Assembly (NCBI RefSeq): GCF_014117425.1
Contig: NZ_CP059725.1
Coordinates: 2,418,001-2,482,000, forward strand
Length of the DNA stretch: 64,000 nt
Reading direction: 5' to 3'
DNA from: Bartonella sp. HY038
GTDB lineage: Bacteria; Pseudomonadota; Alphaproteobacteria; Rhizobiales; Rhizobiaceae
The notes under the pieces: generated by a model
Seen by the model: only the letters and a program-made list of their open reading frames with translations
What the model was told of the DNA's origin: nothing
Databases searched by the model: none
Shown here: positions 28,566 to 37,393 of the stretch, piece after piece
How positions within the stretch are numbered: the stretch's first letter is position 1
Layout of the letters: each line of letters opens with the position of its first letter
Made by a program: the position numbers and the translations under genes

Positions 28566-30268
28566 AGGAAAGCCTTTATTAAACTGCGATAAAACATCAA
28601 ACCAGCAATGCCAATAAAACCAATGGAAACACTAACCCAAAGGCTTTTTGTCATGAGATAAATATTGTTCATTCGCTGTGTTACATCATTTGATGGCGGT
28701 GCAGCACGCAATGCTGCACGTAATAAAACGCGATCTATATTTTGGAGGCCTTCAGCAATTGTTGCAGCATGTCGTTGTTTAAAAAAGAACCAAGCATCAA
28801 ACACAAGACGCAAAATTAGAAAAAAAGCATAGCCATAAATCATCAGTAAGAGAAAAAATTCCATGCCATACAACTGGTCAAAAACATAAGTATAATTAAC
28901 CACATAATCATAGAGAGGCCAGATAAATAAAGCGACCAAAATGATATTGAAAAAGCAATAAAAAGCAGCAGCAGCAAAAGAAAAACCGCTATCACGCCGT
29001 TCATTTATTTCAAAAACAACCGGGCGATGTTTTTGCAATAATATTTTTGCGCTTGCCATGTCATCGGTGTATTTTTTTTCACATAAATATTTGCCAAGTA
29101 CAACGGCACTGCGCTGCATACCCAAAGCACAACAAACAAGAACAGGTTCCTGCGGATTGTCGCCAATGGCGGCAACGGCTTTACTTGCTATTTTAATATC
29201 TGGCTCAACAAGGTCTAGCATCGGAAAACTATACCAATGTTTTGCCCCCATTGGTTTTTGAAACTCGCCTGTCAGATCAATAATTTTCGAAAATCGTTTC
29301 ACTTGCTTGAAACTAGGAAAGCGCCCTAAATAAATATTGCCCGCAATTTCATTATATGGAGCAATATTGCGTGTCCATAACCTACTATTTATCAAAGCGC
29401 AGAGTCGAAAAGGTGCAAAGATCACTAAGGAAGCAAAACTAACATTGCCGTCTTGGCTCTTTTGAAAGACTTTTACGCCGGCCCCAACATAGCCATAACC
29501 TAAAAGCGCAAAACAAACCATTGGCCAAAGTGCCAACAAGCCCCAACCATCGGCAAACAACCAATAAGCAATATTACCACAGATGAGAGAAAGACCAAAA
29601 TAAATTAACGCAATATTTTTTTGGCGAAGATTATCAATCCGCTTAAAATTGCTAAATGGCAATGCGCCCTTTTCAGGGAAAAGCCAAAGGCAAAAAACAC
29701 CCAATAAAAATCCCGTTGGTATATCAATAAAATGATGTTGATAGGTTGTAAGCACGGAAATTGCGATAAGGGCGCAAAAAATATGCCATAAAACAAGCCA
29801 GATGCCGGTTAAGCGCTTACGCCACAAATCCCAAACAATGGTTAACAGTGCAATATGCAATGAGGGCGCTTGGTTATAAGGCTTATCAAAGGCCGCGAGA
29901 TGATCAAAAAGCTGACCAAATAGGCCAACCGTTTCAGGCTTTATGAAACTTATTTTTAGCGGAAAGAGAATGAAGCAAGCAACAGCGATAAGCTGCGCGG
30001 TTAAATAACGCCCAGCAAGTCGGCTTACACCACCTTTATTTTTTTGAATAAACAGCGATAGACCATAAAAAATATTAAGACACCAATAAGGAATAATCGT
30101 CCAAGCTAAAAAGGGAATAGCTTTTTCCCACTGATAATAAATTTCACCGATGCCCAAATAATTATCTGCGATTAAATTGGCAAAGCCATAAGAAATATAA
30201 AAAAACGGTGCTAAAAATAACAACCACCAAAAGGCATATTTAAAAACACGTTTTTTAAAATGAATCAT
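28553..30268 (-). CDS. PAP2 membrane phosphatase fused to dual-specificity phosphatase (YnbD-like)
   Basis: A 571-residue fusion. Residues ~1-220 are a PAP2-type lipid phosphatase with several helices, PSLHIALLTIVWDLW and the HxxxD-like YQHHFIDIPTG. Residues ~310-430 are a dual-specificity phosphatase domain with the P-loop VLVCCALGMQRSAVV (Cys and Arg of CxxxxxR both present). More membrane helices close the protein. E. coli YnbD has the same two-part design. Likely acts on a phospholipid or head-group phosphate in this cluster; substrate unknown. It starts 21 bp after the hydrolase-methyltransferase gene. Confidence 0.88.
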   Translation of the reverse strand: MIHFKKRVFKYAFWWLLFLAPFFYISYGFANLIADNYLGIGEIYYQWEKAIPFLAWTIIPYWCLNIFYGLSLFIQKNKGGVSRLAGRYLTAQLIAVACFILFPLKISFIKPETVGLFGQLFDHLAAFDKPYNQAPSLHIALLTIVWDLWRKRLTGIWLVLWHIFCALIAISVLTTYQHHFIDIPTGFLLGVFCLWLFPEKGALPFSNFKRIDNLRQKNIALIYFGLSLICGNIAYWLFADGWGLLALWPMVCFALLGYGYVGAGVKVFQKSQDGNVSFASLVIFAPFRLCALINSRLWTRNIAPYNEIAGNIYLGRFPSFKQVKRFSKIIDLTGEFQKPMGAKHWYSFPMLDLVEPDIKIASKAVAAIGDNPQEPVLVCCALGMQRSAVVLGKYLCEKKYTDDMASAKILLQKHRPVVFEINERRDSGFSFAAAAFYCFFNIILVALFIWPLYDYVVNYTYVFDQLYGMEFFLLLMIYGYAFFLILRLVFDAWFFFKQRHAATIAEGLQNIDRVLLRAALRAAPPSNDVTQRMNNIYLMTKSLWVSVSIGFIGIAGLMFYRSLIKAFLWLM

Positions 30269-30289
30269 ATAGCTTTCCCCATCAATGTT

Positions 30290-32068
30290 TTACCGCCGCT
30301 TTGCAATTGAAACGGTAAAGATTCCCCACTTATCGATAAGTTGCGCTTGTTTGTCAAATCCAGCATTTGCAACCAATTGGTCCATTTCCGCTTGGCTGCG
30401 CCGGCGCATGACCCAAGCTTGTCCCTCCCCATTTTTTTGGCGGTGCGAGGTTAATGCGCGTGCAATCATTTCAAGCTGCGGATGATAAGGTTGATTGGTA
30501 TAGATAAGATAACCATCCTTATCCATTGCCTTTGCAAGCCCATGCAAGGATTTTGTAATAAGATCATTATCTGCAAATAATTCATAAAGACCTGATACCA
30601 CCGCAATATTGGGGCGTGGTTCTATAGAGCTTAAACTTGCCTCGTCAAAAGCATCACCTTTTTCAAAACGGGCAAAGCTTTCAAAATTGCGGTCTTTGAT
30701 GGCTTTACGCCCTGCTTCAATGTTAATGTCGGAATAATCGCGCAATAAAAGGGACGTCGGCTTAATCGCCAAAGTTTTAAGGCTATCCAACACATAACGT
30801 CCATGCCCCGCAGCAATATCAACCATATGGATCGGCTTATCTTCCTTGCTCAAATCACCCATTGCTTGTTGGATAAACTTCTCAATATGGATTTTGCGTT
30901 GGCGGATACCACGCCAACCAATAGCATTTAAAAAGGTTTTATCAACCATGCGACCTAATATACCTTTGCCGCGTGGCAAATCTTCATAAACATAATCAAG
31001 GGTCGATCCGGAGTCAAAACCAGTTTTTTGACCAATACCAATGCCTTTTGATAATATACCACCAAGAACAAGATTAGCGCGATAGGCAGCATAATAAAGC
31101 TCCTTTGGCTCAAATGAGCCAAGTGGCCGCGCTAATTGATCGGCTTCGCGGCGGGTGTGGCCTGTTAAATGACTTTTAGTTAAATCTGCTTTTTCATAGG
31201 GCGCGTTAAATCGTTCTTCAATAAAGCGGCGCATGTCAATTAAGGCAATATCCCTATTTTTTTCACCTAATGTATCATGATAAAAACCATCAAGAACATG
31301 GCGCTCTTTTATCGAACTGCCCAAATTTTCATAAAAAATATGTTGCGGCTTATGATGCACAACCCAATCAGCACCCGATATAAATAATTGCGTTGGTACG
31401 TATATAGCGCCAGCATCACTAACCACGCGATCTGCAACTTCATAAAGCTCTAACAAAATATTGGAAGCAATAGCCCGTGAAATGAGCGGATCTTCATCAA
31501 ATGATTTGATACGTGTTGGATCATGAGAAAGAAATTTAGCTTTAACATAGGAATTAACAAAAAACTGTCCCTTTATTTTTTGCCATATTTTAATGCCCGT
31601 GCGAGCAAAAGGCACATAGAGCTTTACCTTAAAAGCTGGAGACGCCAAAATCATAGCGCGAATATTGGGTGCATAATCATGAACCCAAGCCGATGCAGTA
31701 ACAGCGCCTACGCTTTGTGCAATAATTGCAACATCCTCAATTGCAATGTTGTCCTTTTTTATAGTGGAGCGAATAAAATCATCCATATCACGGATGATAG
31801 TTGCAAAATCAGGAGCAAAGCCGCGCTTACCTGTAGAATTTCCATGCCCACGCGCATCCCAAGCATAAAAATTATAATCAGGTAGTTCTAACTCATCAAC
31901 CAAATGGGCCATACGCCCGCTATGCTCATGGCCACGATGAAAAAGAAAGATTGCACCTTTTGGTTTTTTATCTTTTACTGCCCAAGCAAGGTAATGTATT
32001 GTTTCACCATCAAAAGTTGTAAATTCACATTTTTCTACCGGTCTTTTTAACATATCATTTAAAGCCAT
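30290..32068 (-). CDS. Alpha/beta hydrolase fused to class I SAM methyltransferase (YnbC-like)
   Basis: About 592 residues. The N-terminal half is a serine lipase-like alpha/beta hydrolase (IFLFHRGHEHSGRM, DARGHGNSTGKRG, nucleophile Ser in IIAQSVGAV, candidate His in DGFYHDTLGEKN). The C-terminal half is a SAM-dependent methyltransferase (VDIAAGHGRYVLDSL, ARFEKGDAFDE). E. coli YnbC has this same fusion. I choose ATG 32068, with AAGG 8 nt upstream, over upstream in-frame starts that would run into the divergent gene. It is the first gene of the minus-strand lipid operon. Confidence 0.86.
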   Translation of the reverse strand: MALNDMLKRPVEKCEFTTFDGETIHYLAWAVKDKKPKGAIFLFHRGHEHSGRMAHLVDELELPDYNFYAWDARGHGNSTGKRGFAPDFATIIRDMDDFIRSTIKKDNIAIEDVAIIAQSVGAVTASAWVHDYAPNIRAMILASPAFKVKLYVPFARTGIKIWQKIKGQFFVNSYVKAKFLSHDPTRIKSFDEDPLISRAIASNILLELYEVADRVVSDAGAIYVPTQLFISGADWVVHHKPQHIFYENLGSSIKERHVLDGFYHDTLGEKNRDIALIDMRRFIEERFNAPYEKADLTKSHLTGHTRREADQLARPLGSFEPKELYYAAYRANLVLGGILSKGIGIGQKTGFDSGSTLDYVYEDLPRGKGILGRMVDKTFLNAIGWRGIRQRKIHIEKFIQQAMGDLSKEDKPIHMVDIAAGHGRYVLDSLKTLAIKPTSLLLRDYSDINIEAGRKAIKDRNFESFARFEKGDAFDEASLSSIEPRPNIAVVSGLYELFADNDLITKSLHGLAKAMDKDGYLIYTNQPYHPQLEMIARALTSHRQKNGEGQAWVMRRRSQAEMDQLVANAGFDKQAQLIDKWGIFTVSIAKRR

Positions 32069-32102
32069 GCTTGTTACCTTGCTTTTTATTGTAAATTGCA
32101 TC

Positions 32103-32747
32103 ATGAACTATCTATCTAAACTATTATCAAACCTTTATAAAAAAATAGGGCAATTTTTTGTGTCAATTTATGCTTTAAAGTCACGTTTTCAAAATTTATT
32201 GCGCCCGACCGTCATTTTTTTGGCAAAAAAGGGTATAACCGCAAATCAAGTAACGATAGCCGCATGCGTGCTTTCAGTTATACTTGGCCTTTTTTTAAGC
32301 TGGCGCGGCCCCTCACTTTGGTTTTGCTTTTTACCGCTCTGGTTGTTCATTCGTATGGCGTTGAATGCCATTGATGGTATGCTAGCACGCGAGCATAATC
32401 AACAAAGCAAACTTGGCGGCTTTTTAAATGAATTATGCGATGTTATTGCAGATAGCGCACTCTATTTGCCCTTTTGTTTTGTTGGCGCATTTGGTCAAAT
32501 TGTAATGCCACTTATTATCTTTTTAGCCGTTCTATCGGAATATGCCGGAGTTATGGGGCCACTTATCGGTGGTATTCGCCGTTATGATGGACCAATGGGT
32601 AAAAGTGACCGCGCTTTTGTTTTTGGTGCATTAGGGCTGTGGGTTGGCTTAGCTGTCAACCTGCCAAGTTGGAGCATATTTATTGCTTGGCTAGTAATCG
32701 CACTACTCATTGTTACAATTATAAAGCGCGTCATCAATAATCTATAA
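32103..32747 (+). CDS. CDP-alcohol phosphatidyltransferase (YnbA-like)
   Basis: About 214 residues with six hydrophobic helices. The family motif is DGMLAREHNQQSKLGG followed by ELCDVIAD, the metal-binding set that moves phosphatidyl from CDP-diacylglycerol to an alcohol. E. coli ynbA encodes the same class beside ynbBCD. Here it is divergent, its start only 34 bp from that of the hydrolase-methyltransferase. An in-frame ATG at 32067 would overlap that gene, so 32103 is preferred although no clear Shine-Dalgarno is seen. The acceptor alcohol is unknown. Confidence 0.87.
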   Translation: MNYLSKLLSNLYKKIGQFFVSIYALKSRFQNLLRPTVIFLAKKGITANQVTIAACVLSVILGLFLSWRGPSLWFCFLPLWLFIRMALNAIDGMLAREHNQQSKLGGFLNELCDVIADSALYLPFCFVGAFGQIVMPLIIFLAVLSEYAGVMGPLIGGIRRYDGPMGKSDRAFVFGALGLWVGLAVNLPSWSIFIAWLVIALLIVTIIKRVINNL

Positions 32748-33098
32748 TGGCGCTATTTTAGTCCAGAAATTTATTTTCATAAAATCTAATATAATCAGTC
32801 AAAAAATATTTCTATATTTATAAAAAATCTTGAAACCTTTTTTAAGCTGCGCCGTTATCTAGGTACAAAGGCTGACAAATGGCAAATAAGCCAATCTTTA
32901 CTAAAAGGCAGCTTCAACAATTAATCGAATAAACCTGAAGAATTTAACAACAGGAAGCCAATAACGCTTCCCGTTAACAGTCTAACCTTGTCAAAATTTG
33001 AAGCAAATAAGCGCGAAACGAGTTTTCGCCAATGGAGAAGCTTTGCTTAAAATTATGGGTTTGTGCGGTTCTTCCATAAAAATTAAAGGATTAAGATC
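32748..33098. other. Non-coding leader before the SH3b gene
   Basis: About 350 bp without a supported gene; presumed promoter region of the secreted SH3b protein. No hairpin followed by a T run is seen for the CDP-alcohol transferase gene. Confidence 0.4.
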
Positions 33099-33554
33099 AT
33101 GAACCGTTTTGCAAAATCAATTATCGTTGCTTCAACTCTAGCAATTGCTGCAATCGGTAGCACTTTTACAGCACAAGCAACCACAATTTCAGCCCCTGCC
33201 TTATCATTGCATAATGCACCTGCAAATGGTGCCGCAATAACAAGCACAATTGCTAAGGGGACTGAAGTTAATGTTGGTGTTTGCAATTCAGCTTGGTGCT
33301 ATGTGACTGTTGGAAATCAAAAAGGTTGGGTTGAAACCAATAAGCTTTCAACGCAATTAGCCGCTGCAAATAGCCGTGCGCGCTTAATGGCAGTTAGCGG
33401 TGGTGCAGGTGGTAGTGCTGGCGCAACAGGTGGCCGTACCGCATCTGCTGGCTTAAATATTTCAATTACTATTGTTCCTGAAAAGTCAGAAGCAAAGGCC
33501 GCGAACCTAAGCCGCATTAATGTTGCTAAAATTGCACCACAGCATTTGTGTTAA
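33099..33554 (+). CDS. Secreted bacterial SH3-domain protein
   Basis: A 151-residue protein with a signal peptide (IIVASTLAIAAIGSTFTAQA, cut near TTI). An SH3b domain follows (LSLHNAPANGAAITSTIAKG, EVNVGVCNSAWCYVTVGNQ, GWVETNKL). The tail is Gly/Ala-rich and then more polar. SH3b domains usually bind peptidoglycan or partner proteins in the envelope. ATG 33099 follows AAGGATTAAG. Closed by a strong terminator. Confidence 0.82.
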   Translation: MNRFAKSIIVASTLAIAAIGSTFTAQATTISAPALSLHNAPANGAAITSTIAKGTEVNVGVCNSAWCYVTVGNQKGWVETNKLSTQLAAANSRARLMAVSGGAGGSAGATGGRTASAGLNISITIVPEKSEAKAANLSRINVAKIAPQHLC

Positions 33555-33599
33555 GAATTTCACAAATCCCCGTTAGCTAAAATCAAGCTAACCAATTGG

Positions 33600-33638
33600 C
33601 CTATCTGATTTCATGATCGATCAGATAGGTTTTTTTTG
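33600..33638 (+). terminator. Terminator of the SH3b gene
   Basis: CCTATCTGAT and ATCAGATAGG form a 10-bp stem with a ten-base loop followed by eight T residues. Confidence 0.92.
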
Positions 33639-34141
33639 CTTCAAGATTGACTAGCCAATAGCTTTTTCGTGCAGCACTCAAAAATAATCAATCCATCAAA
33701 ATTTGCTCGGAAGTAACCATAAATTCGTAAACGAAACTTAAATAACCAACTAGTCTTTTGCAATGTTCACTTAAAATAAAAGCCATATACCACTAAGAAA
33801 CATATCTTTGAGGTAAATGGCTCTGTTTTAATCATATGGGTTTAGGGGCAAAACCTATTAATTTAAAGCAACAAGCCCAATAAACAGCAAAATATACAAT
33901 TTTGATATAAAGAGACGGAAAGCAAAAAATGAGTGGTATACCCATTTGAGCTTTACGACAAAGTAGAGTACGGCTGTTTTTGTGTCCTTTTAAGATACAA
34001 GAAAATTTTCGCGATAACTTTGTCGAAGAGCCTTGAAAATACTTATATTTCTCAGCAGCTCTTCTCTTGTTCTCTCAAAAATTTCCTTATACCATTTCAT
34101 TTAAATTAACGGGTCCTGCCCCTAATTTCATGTAAGAATTA
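33639..34141. other. Non-coding region occupied by a MITE-like element
   Basis: The stretch between the SH3b terminator and the convergent ProP-like gene has no ORF; most of it (33843-34124) is an element with imperfect terminal inverted repeats, listed separately. Confidence 0.5.
33843..34124. mobile_element. MITE-like element with 25-bp imperfect terminal inverted repeats
   Basis: The left end TAGGGGCAAAACC...TTAATTTAAA is matched in inverted orientation by the right end TTTAAATTAAC...GGTCCTGCCCCTA; about 21 of 25 bases match. Length is ~282 bp and no transposase-size frame lies inside. Both ends carry TA at the border, which fits a TA target duplication as made by IS630/Tc1-like or some IS5-like transposases. 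Partial ends of the same family occur at 16468 and 59925. The parent element is not in the window. Confidence 0.6.
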
Positions 34142-35761
34142 TCAGCTTAGTTTTGGATGTTGATCGATCAATTCCTGACGCTTTTCTTCCAATTCTGCGA
34201 TTTTATCATCAATTGCACTGATGCTCTCTTCAACTTTGTCAAAGTGCTCCTGTTTTTTATCCTCAAGACCAGATATTTTGTCATCAATAGCATTGATATT
34301 TTCCTCGGCCTTTTCAAAATGTTCTTGCTTTTTATCTTCAAGACCAGAAATCTTATCCTCAATCGCGTTGACATTTTCTTCAATGCGATCAAAATGCTCG
34401 GCCAAAACTTGTTTAGCTTCAGAACGGGACGAGGCGACTGGTATCGCATCCATCAATGGTTGATTAGCTGTTTCATGCACTTTCATGCCAACCACTAAGC
34501 CGATTACGGCAACAACCATTAGATAGAATGCAGGCATATAAAGATTGCCTGTTTGCGCAACAAGATAAGCTGCTAAAGGCGGTGTAATGCCAGCAACCAT
34601 AACGGAAATATTAAACGATATAGCTAGTGTCCTAAACCGTACTTCGGTTGGAAATAATGCTGGCAAAACAGATGCCATGACACCAATAAAACAACAAAGA
34701 ATAAGCGCGAGAATAGTAAAACCCAATGCGATAAATAATACATTATGATGCTGGATTAGCCAAAAACTTGGCACAGCTAGCATAAGCAATGCTAAAGCAC
34801 CACCAACGAGAAAAGGCTTACGTCCAATTTTATCGCTTAAGAACCCTACCAATGGCTGAATAAACAACATAAAAGCCATTACAATTATGATAATCAACAT
34901 GCTATGATCGTAATTATAATGCAAACTTACCTCAAGATAATTGGGCATATAGGTAAGCAACATATAATAAGTAGTATTGGTAACAATCACAATGCCACAG
35001 CTCAAAACGATGTTGAGCCAATTATCCATAAAAATCTTTTTGACTGATGTTGCATTATCGCGGTCAGATTCTTCCAAATTTTGGAAAGTTGGGCTTTCAT
35101 CAAGAGATTTACGTAAATAAAGGCCGATAAAACCCAAAGGTAGAGACAACAGAAACGGAATGCGCCAACCCCAGCTTTCCAAGTTTTCAGTGCCTAGCAC
35201 TGCCGACAAGAGTGAAACGGTACCAGCTCCAGCCAAAAAGCCAACAATTGAACCAAAATCCAACCAACTTGCTAAAAAACCGCGTTTTTTATCGGGAGAA
35301 TATTCAGAAACGAACACAACCGCACCTGAATATTCACCGCCAACTGAAAGCCCCTGAATAATCTTTGCAAGTAGCAATAAAAACGGCGCAAATAGACCAA
35401 TTTTTTCGTAAGATGGTATGATGCCAATACAAAAAGTACTAGCCGACATCATAATAATAGTAAAAGAAAGAATGGATTTGCGGCCAATCTTATCGCCCAA
35501 AATACCGAAAATTGCGCCACCCAATGGTCGAAACAAGAAAGGCACAGAAAAGAGCATTAAAGTAAAAATTAGCTGCATGGTGGGCGATGCGTCGGCAAAG
35601 AACACCTTACCAATAATAACGGTTAAAAACCCATAAACACTAAAATCAAACCACTCAACTGCATTGCCAAGTCCTGTCGCCGAAATAACCTTTTTCAATT
35701 CACTATTACTAACAATAGGAATATCATCAACCTTTAACGGTTGTTGCTCTGCTTGAGACAT
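34142..35761 (-). CDS. MFS transporter, metabolite:H+ symporter (ProP-like) with repeated coiled-coil tail
   Basis: A 539-residue, 12-helix major facilitator. The MHS-subfamily marks are present: EWFDFSVYGFLTVIIGKVFF near residue 36, RPLGGAIFGILGDKIGRK, ASWLDFGSIVGF and LSDKIGRKPFL. The last ~85 residues are soluble and hold three 25-residue repeats of the type ENVNAIEDKISGLEDKKQEHF, predicted to form a coiled coil. E. coli ProP, an osmosensing proline/betaine symporter, also has a C-terminal coiled coil. Osmolyte uptake is thus a good guess, but other MHS members move dicarboxylates. Expressed alone. Confidence 0.87.
   Translation of the reverse strand: MSQAEQQPLKVDDIPIVSNSELKKVISATGLGNAVEWFDFSVYGFLTVIIGKVFFADASPTMQLIFTLMLFSVPFLFRPLGGAIFGILGDKIGRKSILSFTIIMMSASTFCIGIIPSYEKIGLFAPFLLLLAKIIQGLSVGGEYSGAVVFVSEYSPDKKRGFLASWLDFGSIVGFLAGAGTVSLLSAVLGTENLESWGWRIPFLLSLPLGFIGLYLRKSLDESPTFQNLEESDRDNATSVKKIFMDNWLNIVLSCGIVIVTNTTYYMLLTYMPNYLEVSLHYNYDHSMLIIIIVMAFMLFIQPLVGFLSDKIGRKPFLVGGALALLMLAVPSFWLIQHHNVLFIALGFTILALILCCFIGVMASVLPALFPTEVRFRTLAISFNISVMVAGITPPLAAYLVAQTGNLYMPAFYLMVVAVIGLVVGMKVHETANQPLMDAIPVASSRSEAKQVLAEHFDRIEENVNAIEDKISGLEDKKQEHFEKAEENINAIDDKISGLEDKKQEHFDKVEESISAIDDKIAELEEKRQELIDQHPKLS
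34168..34400. repeat. Three tandem 75-bp repeats inside the transporter gene
   Basis: Three successive units encode 25-residue coiled-coil repeats ending KKQEHF, KKQEHF and KRQELI. The first two units are nearly identical at the DNA level, so copy number could change by recombination. Confidence 0.75.
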
Positions 35762-36514
35762 ATCTTACTCTCTAATTTTAATTACATTAAAGTGGAGTTA
35801 AAGGGAGACGCAAAAATGCAAAGTATAAGAATATAAATTCTTAAAAATGCCTACAAAATGACAAGTATTGTCAAATAGACAAATTCCCTAAGTTTCACAA
35901 ATAAGCCATCTTTATAACACATTAATTTCAAAATTTCAAGTTTTTTAATTTTTTTATAAAATTATACGAAAACAGGGCTATAAGTCAGTTTCCAATATTA
36001 ATTTTAATATAATTATTAAAACTCTAGCAAATTTTTAATCCGCCATATATTTATGCCGTTATAAAAAATAAAACGCCATATATTGCATTTTCAAAGATAT
36101 TTATTTTCGATTAGTTTAATATTTTCAATTCGTTTGATATTTTCAATTAGTGTGAAAAATGCAAAAGTCTAGGGACATTGCAAATAAATCTAATAATAAT
36201 GTCAGAATAACATATTTGATAAATATCAATGTTTTTCAATAATAAATTACAATATTATACTTATTCTAATATAATACTAAACTTATTTATATTTACTTTT
36301 GCTTCAATAATGCGTGCTTATTTTAACATCTCAATGAGAAAGTTAATTTTAAGTTTTAGCAACTTTACCATTAAATAGATTTTTTAATAACGGATATAAA
36401 TACATTTATATATTCGCGCGTGCCTTTAATATAAATTCTAGCAAATTTTGTGACTATCAATGCTTCAAAACTAAGCATAAAAGCGCCAACCCAATTCCTT
36501 TTAAAAATTGCGAA
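35762..36514. other. Very AT-rich non-coding region
   Basis: About 750 bp with no supported gene. A short degenerate tandem repeat (TTTGATATTTTCAATT and close variants) lies near 36107-36150. The minus-strand frame of 65 codons inside 36371-36568 looks like chance. Contains the promoter of the ProP-like gene. Confidence 0.4.
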
Positions 36515-36557
36515 AAAACACAAAAGTAATGAAAAATTCCACTTACTTTTGTGTTTT
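36515..36557 (-). terminator. Terminator of the gene at 36574
   Basis: AAAACACAAAAGTAA pairs perfectly with TTACTTTTGTGTTTT (15 bp, 13-base loop), and on the minus strand a U run follows. Confidence 0.82.
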
Positions 36558-36573
36558 ACTTGGGGCATGCAAA

Positions 36574-37104
36574 TTAATCTTCGTTGGTTAGTTGTCCGCC
36601 GTGATTATTATGCATCAAGGTAATCATATCAAACGCAATTTTCTGTAATTCGGTGTCAGACAAGGAAATTTGCGACCGAAGCTCCAATAGATGGTCTTTT
36701 TCGTCTGATGACGATGTTAGCAAACTAGAAAAATAAGCTTTTGTGTAATAGGAGTTAGCTTTTGCTTCATCAATCACCGCATCAAGATTGATAGGGCTTT
36801 CTAAATGATCTATCAGCGATTTTTTGTAATAATCACCAAGATCCGAATTATAGATCAAATCTACAATTTCTTCTTTTTGTTCACTGCTTATGTGATGAGA
36901 GCTTTTAGCTTCATGAATTTTTGAACGCAACAAAGGAATTATAAAAAAAGCGGAGTCGAAGTTGTAAGTATCTATATCTTTGGCGTAATCGATAAGACCA
37001 TTATTTGTCTCATTCACGCTAACACCATCTGACGAAGCAATATGTTGCTCCCAAAAATCCTTGCTTTGCTGCGAAGTTATATTTTTGAAAATCGATATAC
37101 CCAT
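36574..37104 (-). CDS. Hypothetical cytosolic protein, possibly TerB/DUF533-like
   Basis: A 176-residue acidic, largely helical protein without signal peptide. The C-terminal half (AKANSYYTKAYFSSLLTS...EKDHLLELRSQISLSDTELQKI) recalls the tellurite-resistance TerB/DUF533 helical fold, where an A..Y...L pattern precedes a Leu-rich helix. This is only a pattern impression. The gene is monocistronic with its own terminator; its promoter should lie in 37105-37290. Confidence 0.55.
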   Translation of the reverse strand: MGISIFKNITSQQSKDFWEQHIASSDGVSVNETNNGLIDYAKDIDTYNFDSAFFIIPLLRSKIHEAKSSHHISSEQKEEIVDLIYNSDLGDYYKKSLIDHLESPINLDAVIDEAKANSYYTKAYFSSLLTSSSDEKDHLLELRSQISLSDTELQKIAFDMITLMHNNHGGQLTNED

Positions 37105-37294
37105 GATCTGTATCCACCCTATTAGCTAAACAGCAATAAATAATTTGCAAAATGCTAAATTAGAACGATCGACACCGATTTGAGTTCCATAAAAAAATTA
37201 TTTTATTTATTATATTTGTATTAAAAAATAAAAGTTCGATACCGCAATTTACTGTGTACCTTTTCGTAAAATATGAATAAGCAGCATAGAAACT

Positions 37295-37328
37295 AAAATG
37301 GGCGTTGCCTACAGGTAACGCCCATTTT
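37295..37328 (-). terminator. Terminator of the argD-argF-hslO operon
   Basis: AAAATGGGCGTTGCCT pairs with AGGTAACGCCCATTTT (16 bp with one G-T pair and a two-base turn), followed on the minus strand by a U-rich stretch, 66 bp after hslO. Confidence 0.85.
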
Positions 37329-37393
37329 AAAATTCTCAACAAAGTAGTTTTTCAAACCCGTAAATAAAATAAATCTGAAGATTAGCGAAAAAA

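Noticed and set aside
34168..34400. CRISPR-like periodic repeat
   Set aside because: The 75-bp units are in-frame coding repeats of a coiled coil with no spacers.
36371..36568. 65-codon minus-strand frame
   Set aside because: Extremely AT-rich, no ribosome binding site, lies over the terminator hairpin of the neighbouring gene.
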